Below, piece after piece: positions 48,743-63,492 of a DNA stretch of 64,000 nt (within the stretch, counting starts at the first letter, position 1; every line of letters starts with the position of its first letter). Source of the DNA: Aulostomus chinensis (lineage: Eukaryota; Chordata; Actinopteri; Syngnathiformes; Aulostomidae). The stretch lies in assembly GCA_037954235.1 (NCBI GenBank), contig JBBMOA010000013.1:16323501-16387500 (forward strand), written 5' to 3'. The position numbers and the translations under genes were made by a program. Below the pieces are notes generated by a model. It was not told the DNA's origin, searched no databases, and worked only from the letters and a program-made list of their open reading frames with translations.

Positions 48743-50125
48743 AATGTTGAAATTGTGTGGAATGCCCCTCTCTCTCTGTCAGCACCGACTATTGCAGAAC
48801 GAATATGAAAATCAAAGGGAAAATCAAAAGCAAGGGGAGGAAGGTCAATCATGTGCCGCCAAGTCCAACACAGATTCCTTTGAGAAGAGACTTCAAAAAG
48901 TGCCTCATTTTCCTCATTTCTAATGAGCCAAGATTTTTTCAGATGTCATCTCCACCAGAACAGTGTTGTCTAACATTCCTAGAATATTCGGTGCAGGAAG
49001 AGACGGAGCGGTTCATCAAGTCCATGGCTTGTATCACGGTTTAAGGGTCACAGTTTCCCATTTGGATTGCTGGGTCTTTGCTGTTTTTCTACCAGTCCAA
49101 TCCTTCCATATTTCAGCATCACATCTGTCCATCATCAACCACTTACCCTGCTTCCCCGCTGTGCACGCCCCAGCTGTCTCAGCATCACATCCATAGTCTA
49201 ATAATCCAGCATTTTGAAAACAAATCATTCTCAAGAACTGGACAGCATTCATGTACAACCTGATCTAACATTTGTCTCCATGTGCAACCAAAAAAATACA
49301 CATGCAGAGTGATCTTTGGTTTTATTTAACGATTGGAGCATTTTTTACTGTTAAGTGTAACACACCTTCAGACAGTCACTGTGTAGTTAAGGGGTTTTGC
49401 AGACTTTAAGGGTGTTCTAGGAATTTTAGGAAATAATTTAGGGGCTATTCCCTCTAGAATTCCTCTATGAAGTTGCTATAATGTTACTTAAGATCGTCAA
49501 AACATTCTGAAAATGTGACAGAAGCACCTGAAACATTCCCAGAAAGCACTAAGGGGGGCTTAATGTGGGTGTGCTATCAGGCGATGCACTTTGCACAAGC
49601 GATGTGTCTTGATCACAGCTTGTTCTTTGGATGTACGATTTGTAGCCAAGAAATATTTCCACTACAAGTTTCCACATAACCTATAGACAACCAAAAAAAA
49701 AAGGTTAAATCTCTGTATGTCTGTCTTGACAACTGTTCATCCAGTCAACATCAGACTTTGTGTGTGCATTACTGGTGCTTGAAGGAAGAGCAGCGCTGAC
49801 TTTCAAGTGTGGCATCTGAGGGGCTCAGGGCCGGGGATGAAAACCAGGGAGACAGTCAGAGATATTCAGAACCTTTGAATGGCAGGATTTAATCACCAAA
49901 AAAAAAAAAATTGTATGAGAACTTTTCCAATGTCATTAAGATTTCTTCCACACAAGAAATCGTTCAATGCTTTTTCCTCAATCCTTCCATCAGGGTCCAA
50001 ACTTCGAGTTCTCCACAGAGACACATGAGGAGCTGCTGTACAACAAGGAGAAGCTGCTCAACAACGGGGACCAATGGGAGCCCGAGATAGCAGCCAACAT
50101 CCAAGCCGACTACCTGTACAGGTAG
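46226..50125 (+). CDS. ndufs8: NADH:ubiquinone oxidoreductase subunit NDUFS8 (TYKY)
   Basis: A core subunit of mitochondrial complex I carrying iron-sulfur clusters N6a and N6b on the electron path to ubiquinone. Six coding exons: 46226-46274, 46359-46424, 46560-46649, 47562-47734, 48577-48705, 49994-50125. Phases agree and give 212 residues (human 210). The N-terminus MSAALSLRLLNCYS is a basic amphipathic mitochondrial presequence. Both ferredoxin motifs are intact: CIACKLCEAICPA and CIYCGYCQEACPVDAI. The C-terminus (GDQWEPEIAANIQADYLYR) is typical of the family. The ATG stands directly after an acceptor, so exon 1 is untranslated and probably ends at 45427. Intron 4 carries a telomere-like repeat and CA runs. 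An AATAAA at 50171-50176 lies 46 bp after the stop. Fish may have two copies (a and b); which one this is cannot be decided here. Confidence 0.96.
47778..47976. repeat. Telomere-like CCTAA-rich dispersed repeat
   Basis: It starts GTGAGGACTTTCAGTGACG, continues with irregular CCTAAC/CCTTGACC units (47820-47910) and ends near GTGAGGACCGGCTAAAATGTCCTCA. The degenerate CCCTAA units and GAGGAC ends match a repeat type I recall as common in teleost introns; no family name is claimed. Confidence 0.55.
48713..48738. repeat. (CA)n microsatellite after an ndufs8 donor
   Basis: A CA run starting 7 bp after the donor of the exon ending at 48705. Similar short CA runs occur after the donor at 47735 and at 48040-48062. 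Confidence 0.85.
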
Positions 50126-50179
50126 ACTGGCTGCTGTGTCTGTGCACTGCCGGGGGAAGATGTTAAAAATAATAAAAAA

Positions 50180-50920
50180 ATATAACCACTCCTCCTGTGC
50201 ATTAAAGAGATTAACCGTAGCTTTACAAGTATTCCTTATCTATACGCCGCACAATAAAAGCGCACAATAAGTTATCTTTTGTTGAGGTGGATGATATTGC
50301 ACTGACGTTGTTGTTATAGTTTGTAACCTAACGCACAATCTGAGAGATTAATTTGATGCAATTAAATTGTATGGGATTTTATAGCCAGGGAATTTGTGAA
50401 AGAGTATATTTATGTAATTTCACAGAAGTGAGTAAAACTTTGACATAAAGCACATTTTAAAACTTAAACTGTTGTTGCATGGAAATTCATTCTGATCAAT
50501 AAAGTAATTGATAAATCAAAAGATAAGTCATGTACTTACCTTTGTACTTGAGTAGAGGTACATTTATTTGAGCCATTTATCAAGAGAGAAGGTCATGTTA
50601 TCGTTATTTCAGCTTTAAAAACATGAGAATTTGTTGCTTTAATTAGTTTTATGTCACTGAAAGTGTATCATGACTTCTGGAATGTTGGTCTGCACAAATA
50701 GCCTGAGGACTTCACCCTCGAGCTTGGGATGTGTAGGGAATTTTCAAGAAGGTCTTACCATTTTTTTGAAATAATTAAAAAATATTCCAGCTTCTGCCCA
50801 GTCAAAACAAAGTGCCTCCATACTGCTTGTCAGGCAAATTCAAGAGACACTCCACATTGGTCACCCATGTCTTTAGCTCCACAGCTTGCCACCATTCACT
50901 TCAATTGTGACTGCAACACC
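50180..50920. other. Intergenic region downstream of ndufs8
   Basis: AT-rich sequence with no recognised exon or RNA gene. Confidence 0.6.
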
Positions 50921-51240
50921 GATCCATCCATTTTCTATCGCTTATCCTGTTGAGGGTGTAGGGGATGGGGGGGGGGGGGGGGGGGCTGGAGCCTATCCCA
51001 GTAGCCTTAAGGCGAGAGGTGGGGTTCACCCTGAACGGGTCACCAGTTCATCTCAGGGCCAACACATAGAGACAGACAACCATTCACTCTCAGAGTCACA
51101 CCTACAGTCAATTTAGAGTATCAATCAGCCTCGTCCTCTCTTGATGTCTTTGGACTGTGGGAGGAAGCTGGAGTACCAGAGAGAACCCACGCAGACACAG
51201 GGAGAACATGGAGACTCACACAGAAAGATCCCGGAACCTT
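50921..51240 (-). mobile_element. tRNA-derived SINE-like element, head-truncated
   Basis: A minus-strand copy with a GATCCATCC end, a G-run (about 50969-50984) and the CTGGAGTACCAGAGAGAACCC body. It ends at CCCGGAACCTT, so most of the tRNA-like head is missing. Confidence 0.7.
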
Positions 51241-52578
51241 GACTGCAACATGTTTTACTGTAAAACTCAAATAGTGTTTTGTTTACTATCAAGAAACTTT
51301 CCCATATCCCTTTATGGACATATTTTGACATTGCGCATATGTGCACACTCAGGTCCCTGACTAAAGACGTGTCCTGTAATAGCCGTGTGTTCCTGCAACG
51401 GCTGGACATCATAACATCCATGTTATGATCTCCACACATTCGCGTCCAGAAAGATCTGCTGAATCACTGTGAGAGAGGAAGACTACGGGGAGTTAACTTG
51501 GCTACTTGCAGCAGGTTCTGTTTTACCGCTGCCGGATCACGTGATAAGGGCGGAAACTGACTCATAGTCCACGCTGAATCTCCCGCGAATGCAGCCATTT
51601 ACTCTTTCCTCTCATTGCAGCAGCACCCGGTGAGTCTCTACGTTTTCCTCTCAGTACAGGCCTTCCCCTTATTTTGTTCAATACCAGTAAGACTGTTGTA
51701 TCAACGGGAAACGTGGAGGTATACGCTGCCTTTACATGTCTATGTTAGTTTAATTACGTGGAAAATTTGAACACTAGATGAGGCCGTGGAGGTACTTACG
51801 TTAACTGCCAGTTGTGCTAGCCGTTAGCTTGGAGAAAAGAATGGCGTCCATGCCATGCAAGCTAAAAGGTTAGCCACAGGTTAGCAAGCACCGCTCTCTC
51901 TCATTCCACTGCTTTGTTCTGGAAAAAACCCGGATAGTACTTACCTTGCCTGTGTTAATTTCCTACCAACATCAATTTTATGTGCTAAAATTCAGCTTTT
52001 TTACCCTTAAGAGTCGTTTGCGTTTAAAACGGCCTGTAAACTGTAACATGGAACACATTAGTTGCCGTCCACTCGATTGTTCCAGTCGAACAAGGGAAAA
52101 GTGCGGTCGCGCGTTGGATGGCGCAAAGCACGGTTACTGGTTTGCTAGTTAGCTGGCGCCAGCGCTAATAGACCACCCAAACGGTTAGCATAGGGTTTGT
52201 GTTTGTCCGAATGTCATCTGTGCCGTTATTTACTCATTTACAGACATTAATCAAATGGCGGGTATGAACGTGTTCTCACGCTAGCATGAATAGAAGCTAC
52301 GAGAGCTTGTCATCGCCTAGTAACAGGATGGAGGGTAACTCTTTAGCTGTAACGCATCACCTAAAATTCAGAGCATTTCAGGCGTTTTATTGAAAACAGC
52401 ATTTGTAGTTCAATCATCTTGAATTTAAGTGGACTTGTGACGAGTGCTAACGCGAGTATCTCGAAGCTACCGATGTCTGTCCAACTTGGTATGGAGGAGG
52501 GTGGCGCAAAACCTGCTAACGATATCCCTCGCGCCTTGTTTTGTTTCTCCCAGAAAAATCGCAACCACGGCGGACTCA
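51241..52578 (+). promoter_or_regulatory. ran: ran promoter, untranslated exon 1 and first intron
   Basis: The probable untranslated exon 1 ends at 51629 (GCACCCG|GTGAGT). The ran coding exon opens at an acceptor (AG 52552-52553) with a 25-nt leader before the ATG. The promoter should therefore lie just upstream of about 51600. I see no TATA box and no other gene in this stretch. Confidence 0.5.
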
Positions 52579-54355
<1,777 letters not shown>

Positions 54356-54690
54356 CCTGTTCCCCAAAGCGCCCCCCCATCCCCCCCCACCCCCCTGGAC
54401 AGGAAGTTGTTGGAATTTTGCCCCCCCCTTACTGTAAAATCCCTTTTCAGATTTTTTATTTTTGAATTTTTTTTGTTTGTTTTAAAGCTAAGTAAAGAGG
54501 AAAAAAAACTTGGTGAAAAAGTGTTGTTCTAATTTCACTGTATAAGAGACACCCACCCTAGTGTTGTTGGCGTGGCGACATGCTACTCTTCATCGTCAAA
54601 CACCCTCCGCTGCACTTGCCCAGCTCATAATGCTGTTGTATGGTGTACCGAAAGCACTAAGGGAGTAAACTTTGAATAAAGACATTCTCA
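54356..54690 (+). promoter_or_regulatory. ran: ran 3' UTR with poly(A) signal
   Basis: It begins with C-runs (54370-54430) and ends after AATAAA at 54675-54680. Confidence 0.7.
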
Positions 54691-55285
54691 ATATGACATG
54701 TCCAGGTTTGTTTTACTTTTTACTCTGTGGTGGCATTTGAGTCACATTCCATGAAATTTGTAAATTATATGGAGAAATAGTTTAAAAAAATGCCCCCCCC
54801 CCTGCCAGTCAGTTTTTATCTGCAAACTGTAAGCCATTTTCTACAATAGAATCCTGAAATTCATCCTATTTTTGCCTCCTATGTTATCTTAGAATATCTC
54901 AAGTTGGGGGAAATCCAATATTTGTCCAGCTTGATTTGTAACATGGGTACAATGATAACAGTTCATCAAACTATTGGGAAACTGCCTTTCAGTCCTGTAT
55001 GCTGTGATGAAGTTCTTAAACACGTGTGGCCACCAGATGTCAGTCGTGTTCAGTGAATCGTGGAGTGGGTGGACCTGGCAACCCTACACTCGTAGTTCAA
55101 ACCCAATGTGACGTGCTTACCTCCCAGTGGCGAGGTTTCCACAAGTGCATGTATTGGAAAGACATCTTAAAACCTCTATTCAAGGTTCTCAGTGTTAATG
55201 AGAAACATAATTTATGTATTGTGATACTTTGGTATTGATACATTAAATATTTGAGTCATAGATGGAAAAAACATTTTATTTTATA
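54691..55285. other. Intergenic region between ran and stx3
   Basis: No recognised gene. It precedes the long-inverted-repeat element. Confidence 0.6.
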
Positions 55286-55730
55286 GGGGTGAAACCACGC
55301 CCTGAGCCACCTGCACCGATGCGTTAAGATGTAGTAGGACCTGTCATGTCTATGCTGAACAGCAAATGTGCTTGAGAGTTCTGGTACTGAGGAAATAATA
55401 TGCAGCTCCGGTTAAATATGTTTGCAATGAAGAGATGAGAAACAGAATTTCAGCATTTTTCAGATTTGTTTTGCTGCATTTGAACTGTAATAACATTCAT
55501 CAATGGACCCCTGTGATTGGAGTGTTTATTTTCCCCTTTTTTCGAGGGTAGTTTGTAGTTGTAAATAGAGGAAAGGCAATTACAATGGAAGTTTAACTGC
55601 CAAAGTCACAAAAAAAACAATATCTGACCTCTCAAGAGGGGGGACATTTTCTGTTCAGCAAGAACGTGATCGGTCCTACAACACCTGAACGTCTCCTCGG
55701 TGCAGGTGGCCCAGGGCGTGGTTTCATCCC
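55286..55730. mobile_element. 445-bp long-inverted-repeat element (MITE-like)
   Basis: The left arm 55286-55378 (GGGGTGAAACCACGCCCTGA...GTAGGACC...TGCTGAACAG) is an imperfect reverse complement of the right arm 55629-55730. The arms are about 95-100 bp and the AT-rich centre about 250 bp. No transposase frame and no clear target duplication are seen. The right arm ends about 400 bp upstream of the stx3 start codon. Confidence 0.7.
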
Positions 55731-55748
55731 ACTTGCCTCGGATGGGTT

Positions 55749-55758
55749 TGCGCATGCG
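55749..55758 (+). promoter_or_regulatory. stx3: NRF1-like site upstream of stx3
   Basis: TGCGCATGCG at 55749-55758 matches the palindromic NRF1 recognition sequence. It lies about 390 bp before the stx3 ATG and 19 bp beyond the inverted-repeat element. Confidence 0.55.
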
Positions 55759-56142
55759 TGGGCCAGAAAAGTGCGTTTTAGAATGATTACTGTAGGCCGG
55801 CGGAGGGACAGATTATGCGGCTCTACACAACTGTTGTTTTAATCCCCTGAGCGAGGAGATTTAGAAAAGAAACAACACTGGCTTTAAACCCAGCAGCCAT
55901 ATTGTATGGGAACACGACGGGAAGACTCGTCTTTGCAGAAAAAAAGTCGTTTTCTCCAACATCTCTAACACTTGTGGGAAGTTTAATTTGCTCTCCTGGA
56001 CTAGTGGCGGTGTGTTAGTGTCGGACAGCTAGCCCACCAGCTGGCTCAGGACTTTACTCACCGGGACTTCTCCCTTAAACCATTTCATCCTATATTCTAC
56101 TTTTTTATTCCTTTTTAAAGTGGCACATTAATTGTCCGAAAG

Positions 56143-59100
56143 ATGAAGGACCGATTGGAACAACTTAAAGCGGTAAGTAATGTCCGGGAAATGTCTCTCT
56201 CTTTCCCCTACGCCTCCACACTGGTAAAGCAACGTGCACTTTCATGCAAATTTAATTTTAAAGCTTTTTTTTTTTAAAGCAGGTTTAAAACTATGTTCAC
56301 CTTAACTGAAGTTTTTAACTGCATTTCCCCGCTACATGATATTCTAGTAATGTGTCAAACACTGTCGTCCTCTGCGATGACATAACTGATACTGGCTGTA
56401 GAAACACTGCAGATAGATTTGACATGGAGACATAAAGTAATGCCTTCATTAGCATCCATGTTGTACCAATTTATGTCTAATAAAACAGAGTAATTAGTTG
56501 AGCTGTGTATAAGCCTTTTAAAAATGTATTTTAAAGTGACTGTTGCCCTGATTATCTTGACTCTTTCAATATGATCCATTGTAGTGTGTGTGTGTGTGTT
56601 GAATACACACAACCCCTCACAAATCAATCCATTTGCCATCGTAACAATTGATTATGTTAAAATGTTGAAACATTCTTTGATTTGTAGGTTTTGGGTTCTG
56701 AACTTAATTTCACTGTAAAGAAAATCAATATGAACGAGGTCTCTAGATATTATACATTTATTTTACAAAGTATGAAATTATTTAGTGATAACTCAAGGGA
56801 AAAGAAACCAAACCTCGCAAACTTTTCAAAGTTATTGAAATGCAAAAATACTTGAATGTTAGAATATGTCATTGAGTGAGTATCGACTGAGGAAAATCTC
56901 TTATATCGATTAATCTTTGAAATTAATGTTGCATTGCACTACCTAGCTTGTCGTAAATATGGTAAAGTGGTACAGTGGTAAAGTTTTTGTTGTTTTTCTT
57001 GAGTAAAAATGAATTTCAGTTGATAATACGATCGTGACAGTTTCCCTCTCAGGTGTGGAAAAGCCATCGAAAGGTATTGATGAATATGAACGCTGAAGGT
57101 GAGACCAGATGAATCAAAAATGATGGCGCGCTAGTTGTTTGTACTGTTAAGAGGCAAAAATACATCGCCACAGTTTAAGTGTATTGACTCCAAATCCATA
57201 TATCATAAATATATCACGGAAAAAAAAAACACTGTAGTAAGAAATATCACTGATATTTTCCCTTGTCACCGTTGAGGCGATGTCACTAAACACCCTTCTT
57301 CATGGGATGTGTTGCCATAGCTACCTTAAAGCACTGGCCAAATATTTGTTGTGTATAAAGTAGCTGTACTGCGGTATCTCCCCAGGCTTCTGAATCTCGC
57401 ACAGTTGGCCTTGTTTTCAGGGAAAAAGAACAAATACCAGGTTATTGGCATACACTTCAAGACCTTCAGGATAGTTTGATTTACTGCTAAATGACTCTTT
57501 TCCAGCCTTAACTTTTGTCTTTATTCATCTTCTGTACTCATTCAGCAACCGGTTTTAGTTTCCTTCGACACTTCCCAGTATTTTCCCTCTTGGCAGTAAT
57601 CCAAGCTGTAAATTTTATTACATGTGTTTGTGTGTAATATGTTCATTTAAACTGTGTCATCGCAGGACCTGGCATATATTAGTCATGGAGAAATGGGGGG
57701 GCTAGGAAACCCTCTTAAACTTTAGACCACATACGTATCAGCAACAGAATTTGAGAAGTTAATGTAACGCTAGTTCTTGTTTCTGGTTTCTGTTCTATTT
57801 CCTTCATTGAATTAAATTTCAAAGATGTTTGCAGTCAAAGCCAAATTGCTCTCAGTTCCACATTTCCTTACTGCCAAACTTTGTCTCTGCTTCACCGCAT
57901 GGCAACGGGACGAACGGGGGGGCAGTTGTAACACACTAATATGGCTTCTTTTCTCTACGTCACATGAGGAGTTTAAATCCTTTTATCAGATTTTAACACG
58001 CATTAACTGACAAGAGTACGCAGGATTCTGCTTGTAAATCTGACCACATGTTAACATCTCTCCGTAAGTCGATGGTGGTCGGTTGAAACTGCGTTGTCAT
58101 GTGTTTCCATTTGGAATTTATGATCCTGAAGGACAAATTCTGACAGTTTATGACGTCGTAGTTTCCTCAGATTACAAGAGTTGCGAGAAAGATAAGAGCC
58201 TCGGCCATGAGACAAGATTGGCAGTATGACATTGTGCTTGAGAAAAAGACATTCACCTAAAAGGCCCGTGTTTGTGTGTGTGTGTGTGTGTGTGTGTGGG
58301 GGGGGGGGGGGCTTAATTAAGGCATAGATGCACCTATCAACATTTTTTCAGTGATGGTAACCCTGTTGTCAGCCTCACTAGAACAATTTTATCCACCTTG
58401 TTGAGGGGAACTCTGAACATGAACCATGAAGCGTTTATATTCTGAACACTGTTGTGGTTTATTCTGTCCTACCAGCGTGGCACGTCGAGTTGTTGTGTGA
58501 TATCTGTGAATATAAATGCACACAAACTTTGGAGACACTTGACTAAGTGCTCTTGTAAATTGAATACCGTCAAAAAGACATGACTTGTATGGTATACGAC
58601 CTCCTACCTTTGTTTAACTCGACTGAGCGGTGCAGGAATGAGACTTAAAACCTGGAAAGAAGAAGTTAGCATTGATGAATGTGCGGTTGGCTCGTCTCAA
58701 TATCAGTGGATTTTCAGTTTGATTCCTGAGATAAGATCTGTGCTTCACACAAGCTTAAGAAATTTGTGCTACAGTATAAAATGAAAATTGTTGATGTTTC
58801 ATAAAAACGGCTGTGGCTTATGTGGCTAAACAAGACCGCCAGGTTGTTGGTGACATTAAACATCATGCCAAAAAGCAGAAGAGCGAAGATAGTCGCGTTA
58901 ATGCTGCACTTGTGTCTTGGCAGTGCGGTTGGTTTGTGGACATAAAGTTAGCTTATACTGCTAATAATTGTATTTGCGCGTCCAAGATCATAAAAGTGGT
59001 GTTCGTCTGTGAAGAATTTCTTGTGAATCCAAATAAATAAATCCCATACACATTAATTTTGAGAATATTAGGGCAATTATCCAAAATCTATTGATAAAAA

Positions 59101-61829
59101 AAAAATCCCACTGGCTCTTGGTGGAGGAAATCTGTGGCAATGTTTATTTCCAATTTGGCCACCAAAAATATCTGCAACTTCTACAAACACTGTTCTGAGT
59201 AGTATGTGGTTCCAGAATTGAGTCACCACTAGAGCAGTTCAATGAGGAAGTCCCTTTTACTTTTCCTGTTGATGTCACAAATTATAAAAGAACAACTTTT
59301 AAAGCCAGTTTTTCTGTGTTTACAGCATTTCTTTGACTTGTTAGTCCCCCACCGCTTATTTTTCGCTGTTTGGTATATTGTATTAATGCTCAGAATTAAA
59401 CTGAGTAAAAGCAGATACTAAAAATATCCAATGTCCACTATATTTTCAAAGACAGTCCTACACATGGACTTGTAAAGGAGAACGAGGTAGAATGAGACCA
59501 CGCCTGCTCGGGGGACCCCAGGCGTGACCTCTGACCAGGAACTGTAGATACCAGTAGGCTTTTTGTTCTTCCATTCAAGTAAATTCAGGTTACAGTGCCA
59601 TGTTGGCCAGATGTTGCAGCAGCCTGCCGTGACCCAGCCTGTCAGAGGCCTTTGACATGACCAACAGTGGAACCCTCAACGCTATTGGGGGTTTTCCATC
59701 TGTAGCCACTACCCAAGACTGTGTGACTTTAACACTGACAGTTGTAGCACTGCACAGAGGAAGACCAGCATCCTGGTTCTTGTCATATCCCTGTTGATGG
59801 ACGGATATGGGAAGGAAGTGGGGTCTTGATCTGAATTCTGCAGATATGTTGACACATTCTGCATAACCTGTGGGTCACAGCGGTGAAGTACTCAGTGAAC
59901 AATCAACAGAAAAATGCCTGCAGCCTGAACCACATCGCTGCTTTTGCAATTCAAATTTTAGATAAGCGGAAAAAAGTTAAAGCATTTGAACGCAAGTCTC
60001 TCTTTGAGCGTCTCCTTAACCAGTTAAAACAGCAGTTTGATTCCATTTTAAAGTCATAAAACAGACAACTACTGTTGTGAAATAGAATATTTGAGTGCTA
60101 GTTTAGAGATTAAGTGTGCAGTGACTCACTGAGCCCTGGAGCAGTCAGGTGATATCAGCAAGCAGGGAAGTCAACAGGTGTGTTACCTAACACTCCTCAG
60201 GCCTCGACTTTGAGCCACACGGACACCTGACTTTCCTCTGCTGACTCCTCAGACTCAGATGCCCACTGCAAAACAGTATAGACCTGTCGGTAAACTGCAG
60301 AGGGTACTGGAGAGTTCTGTGTCTTCTCAACAGCTTTAGATTCACAGTTGGGCTACAAGTACTGGTGATACATGACACATTCATTTATCAGGAGCTCTTC
60401 TCATAATAGACTTTAAATTACAGTTAAATTCAAACAGTACAACTGCCATTGTTACAGCTGCAACAACATGAATTTATCAAGGTGTGTGCAGGGTGTTTTT
60501 AATGGGTTTCATCCTCTCATGCCACCTAATAGTAATTGCACGCACTTGATTGAGCTGTGTGTAGCTAAAAAAAAAAATCCCACCAATTATCTTTTTATTC
60601 ATTCAATTCATTAATTCTTGAGTACAAAATTCAAAGGCCAAACTTATTAGACTGTAAAAACTATACAATCTCAAATATCATTTTGAGATCAATTATTACA
60701 GTGATTTTTGTTTTTTAGTGACATTTTTTTTTTCCTTAATCCGATCATAGTTTTTTCATAATGGTGTTAAACTTTTAGCTCTGGCATTGAGTGCTTGTCA
60801 AGATATTAGATTTGTTAGCTTAATATTTGCCGGTGTCAGTGATAATTTTTCTAATTACATCAACCTCAAAGTTAACGTTTTAGAATTTCCCGGTTTTGGG
60901 ATCAATAAATTAAATTTTATCCATCTGTATATTTTTGGTCATTTGTATTTGGTTTGTCTGTTTGCGCGAATCCCACAAAAATCTATTTCAATGATCCAGG
61001 ATTTTTAAAAGTACTTCATTTATTTAGGTTGCGTGTTTGCAAGAAATGAAAAAAAAAGGCAGGATTATTATGAAATTTGGAGGAAAGTTTGGTAACATTA
61101 CATGAAAGGAATGGTTGATGTTTGGAGGCTAGATGTACCTTTCTAGTTCGAAACACTTCACATAGTGCTGTTGATGTACAAGAACTTGATGTGTAACACA
61201 TCACTAAATGGCTGAATTTTACTGCATAACAAATATTTTTTGTCATGTGTCACTTTTACATTTATATTCTGTTTGACAAAATTATTGTTAGTTGATTGGG
61301 GGTTTTGCTAACAGTAGTGAAACCCTCATATGACAGCCACCCCTCAAGGGGGAAGTAGATTCTCCTGCTTCCTTCTAGTTTTCAAACTGAATTTACAACT
61401 CTGTGTGTGTTTGTACACATTGGAGTGGAGTGCAAGAAAAGATGAATGACACACTTTGGAGACTTGAGTCCGTAAATATTTATACTGCAACGCTCTGCTT
61501 AACTGACATATCTATGTGCAACCTATCAGAGACTCCAACTTAATACTCAAAGTAATACCCACGGCCGGACAGCTGTGTTTACACGATATCACAAGTTCCC
61601 ATAGACGTTAGAATGACAGAAGTAAACACCACACACATCAGAAGCAGTCTGAATATGCTGGGAGGTACAACGGCAGTTCAAAAGTGTCGCTGTGATGCTA
61701 ACTGCTTACATAAATTAAAAAAGGACAGAATTCAACTTTGAGACACCTTCAGCTGTGGCTAATAAGGACCCAAATATGCCTCTGGCTACAGTCTCCATTT
61801 TTACCAAACACGATACTCTGCTGAATGTG

Positions 61830-61888
<59 letters not shown>

Positions 61889-63430
61889 AAATAAATGGGA
61901 AATGCAATGACTATCATCTTGGTAGTTCTTGCATAACCAATACACAGACAGAGGGACTGTACCGCTCTCATAATCTCTGGTAATATAACATTGGTGGGCA
62001 TGAATGACTGTACAGCCACAGAGAGGTTTTATATTTGGGCTTCTTTTCTTTCTTTTTTTTACTTTGTGCTTAAGTGAAATACGATATCTTCACACATTTA
62101 GTGGCTTGTAGGAACCACGAGAAAAAGTCTGATACGATCTTTACTTTTGCTCTCCAGACGTGTGATCAAGATGACGACGAAGTGGAGATCGCGATGGACA
62201 ATGCAGCCTTCATGGATGAGTTCTTCTCTCAGGTGAGCAATACACAAGTGTTGACATGTATTCAAAAGGGTTGTGTGTTTTTGGTTTCTCCGTCATATTC
62301 TTAAAGCTGCCGAATCGTGTGTGTGTTCCAGATCGAGGACATCAGGAACAGTATTGATAAAATTGATGAGAACATGGCTGAAGTCAAAAAGCTATATTCC
62401 GTCATTCTTTCTGCTCCCACATCAGATCAGAGTAAGTCCTCCTGCAGTGCCTCTTTGGAAATATCTGACCTTGTCGTGAATATGCTATTTATTTTTGTAA
62501 CTATTTGCAAAAACTGTGTCTTTTATGCAAAATTGATGCAGATTCAAGTTCAAAAGGAGGTATAATCATTATATAGTATCAAACTGTTACTTGATTTTGA
62601 TGATACCTGTATCCGTTTTCCTTCCCAGAAACACAGGATGACTTGGAGGCAATCACCAATGACATAAAGAAGATGGCCAACAACGCTAGAAACAAACTCA
62701 AGAGTGAGTCTGAATTCCTCTACCATGCACAAACACAACATAACATTATCTTAATCTTGAAATTAGATCATTTACTCTGTGGAAATTGGTTTTTGTGCCT
62801 CTGTTGAGACTGTTTAAGCAGATTTGTGGCCTTTCAACAATAAGAATACATTCCACGCTCATAGCTTGCAAGTCAGAATCACAATAAATGGTGTTCATGT
62901 AAATTATGATTAAAGAATATTGAATTCTTGGATTATTAATCATTAATATGGATTATACTGCAGCCATCGAGAGGAATTTGGAGTCAGAAGAACAAGAGAG
63001 GGTGTCAGCTGACATGCGGATACGTAAATCACAGGTAAATGAGTTTCAGATGCCCTCAAGCTTGATAGTCCACCAATTCTTCATTCTCATTCTTGAGATA
63101 AGCTGTAAATACATGAAAGAATGAGCAGCATGACAAACTCAGAATGCTCCTGTTCTCTCCCAGCACGCGGTGCTGTCCAGGAAGTTTGTGGAGGTGATGA
63201 CAAAGTATAATGAGGCCCAGGTGGACTTCCGGGAGAGAAGTAAAGGGCGTATTCAGAGACAGTTAGAGATCAGTGAGTGACTCCCAGATACATATCCATG
63301 TGATGGTCCTTCGGTATTCTTTGTTCTTCAACACATACAATTGCTGTGGTTTCCAGCTGGAAAAGCAACAACAGATGAGGAACTGGAGGAGATGCTGGAG
63401 AGTGGCAACTCTGCTGTGTTTACTGCAGGG
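56143..63430 (+). CDS. stx3: Syntaxin-3 (partial, 3' end outside window)
   Basis: A plasma-membrane Qa-SNARE for apical and ribbon-synapse exocytosis. Coding exons present: 56143-56172, 62158-62232, 62332-62431, 62629-62703, 62964-63034, 63164-63272, 63357-63430. Phases agree and give the first 178 residues. The N-terminus MKDRLEQLKA is that of syntaxin-3 rather than -1 or -2. It is followed by AFMDEFFSQIEDIRNSIDKI, KKLYSVILSAP, SRKFVEVMTKYNEAQVDFRE and KGRIQRQLEITG, covering the Habc domain, and by TDEELEEMLESGN in the linker. The SNARE motif and transmembrane anchor must lie beyond 64000. Intron 1 is about 6 kb. The donor after 63430 runs straight into a GT microsatellite. The start codon lies in a long 5' leader with no competing in-frame ATG nearby. 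Confidence 0.93.
58272..58311. repeat. (TG)n followed by a G13 run
   Basis: TG repeats at 58272-58298 run directly into 13 consecutive G. Confidence 0.9.
61832..61886. repeat. (TG)n microsatellite
   Basis: About 55 bp of uninterrupted TG in stx3 intron 1. Confidence 0.95.
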
Positions 63431-63432
63431 GT

Positions 63433-63433
<1 letters not shown>

Positions 63434-63491
<58 letters not shown>

Positions 63492-63492
63492 C
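63434..63492. repeat. (GT)n(GC)n microsatellite fused to an stx3 donor
   Basis: GT repeats start inside the donor consensus GTAAGTGTGT of the exon ending at 63430 and end in GCGCGCGCGTGCGC. Confidence 0.92.

Larger units (their letters stand above)
56173..62157 (+). other. stx3: stx3 intron 1, no internal gene seen
   Basis: A 6-kb intron, largely AT-rich. It contains (TG)n followed by a G-run (58272-58311) and (TG)n at 61832-61886. I recognised no exon, RNA gene or complete mobile element in it. Confidence 0.6.
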
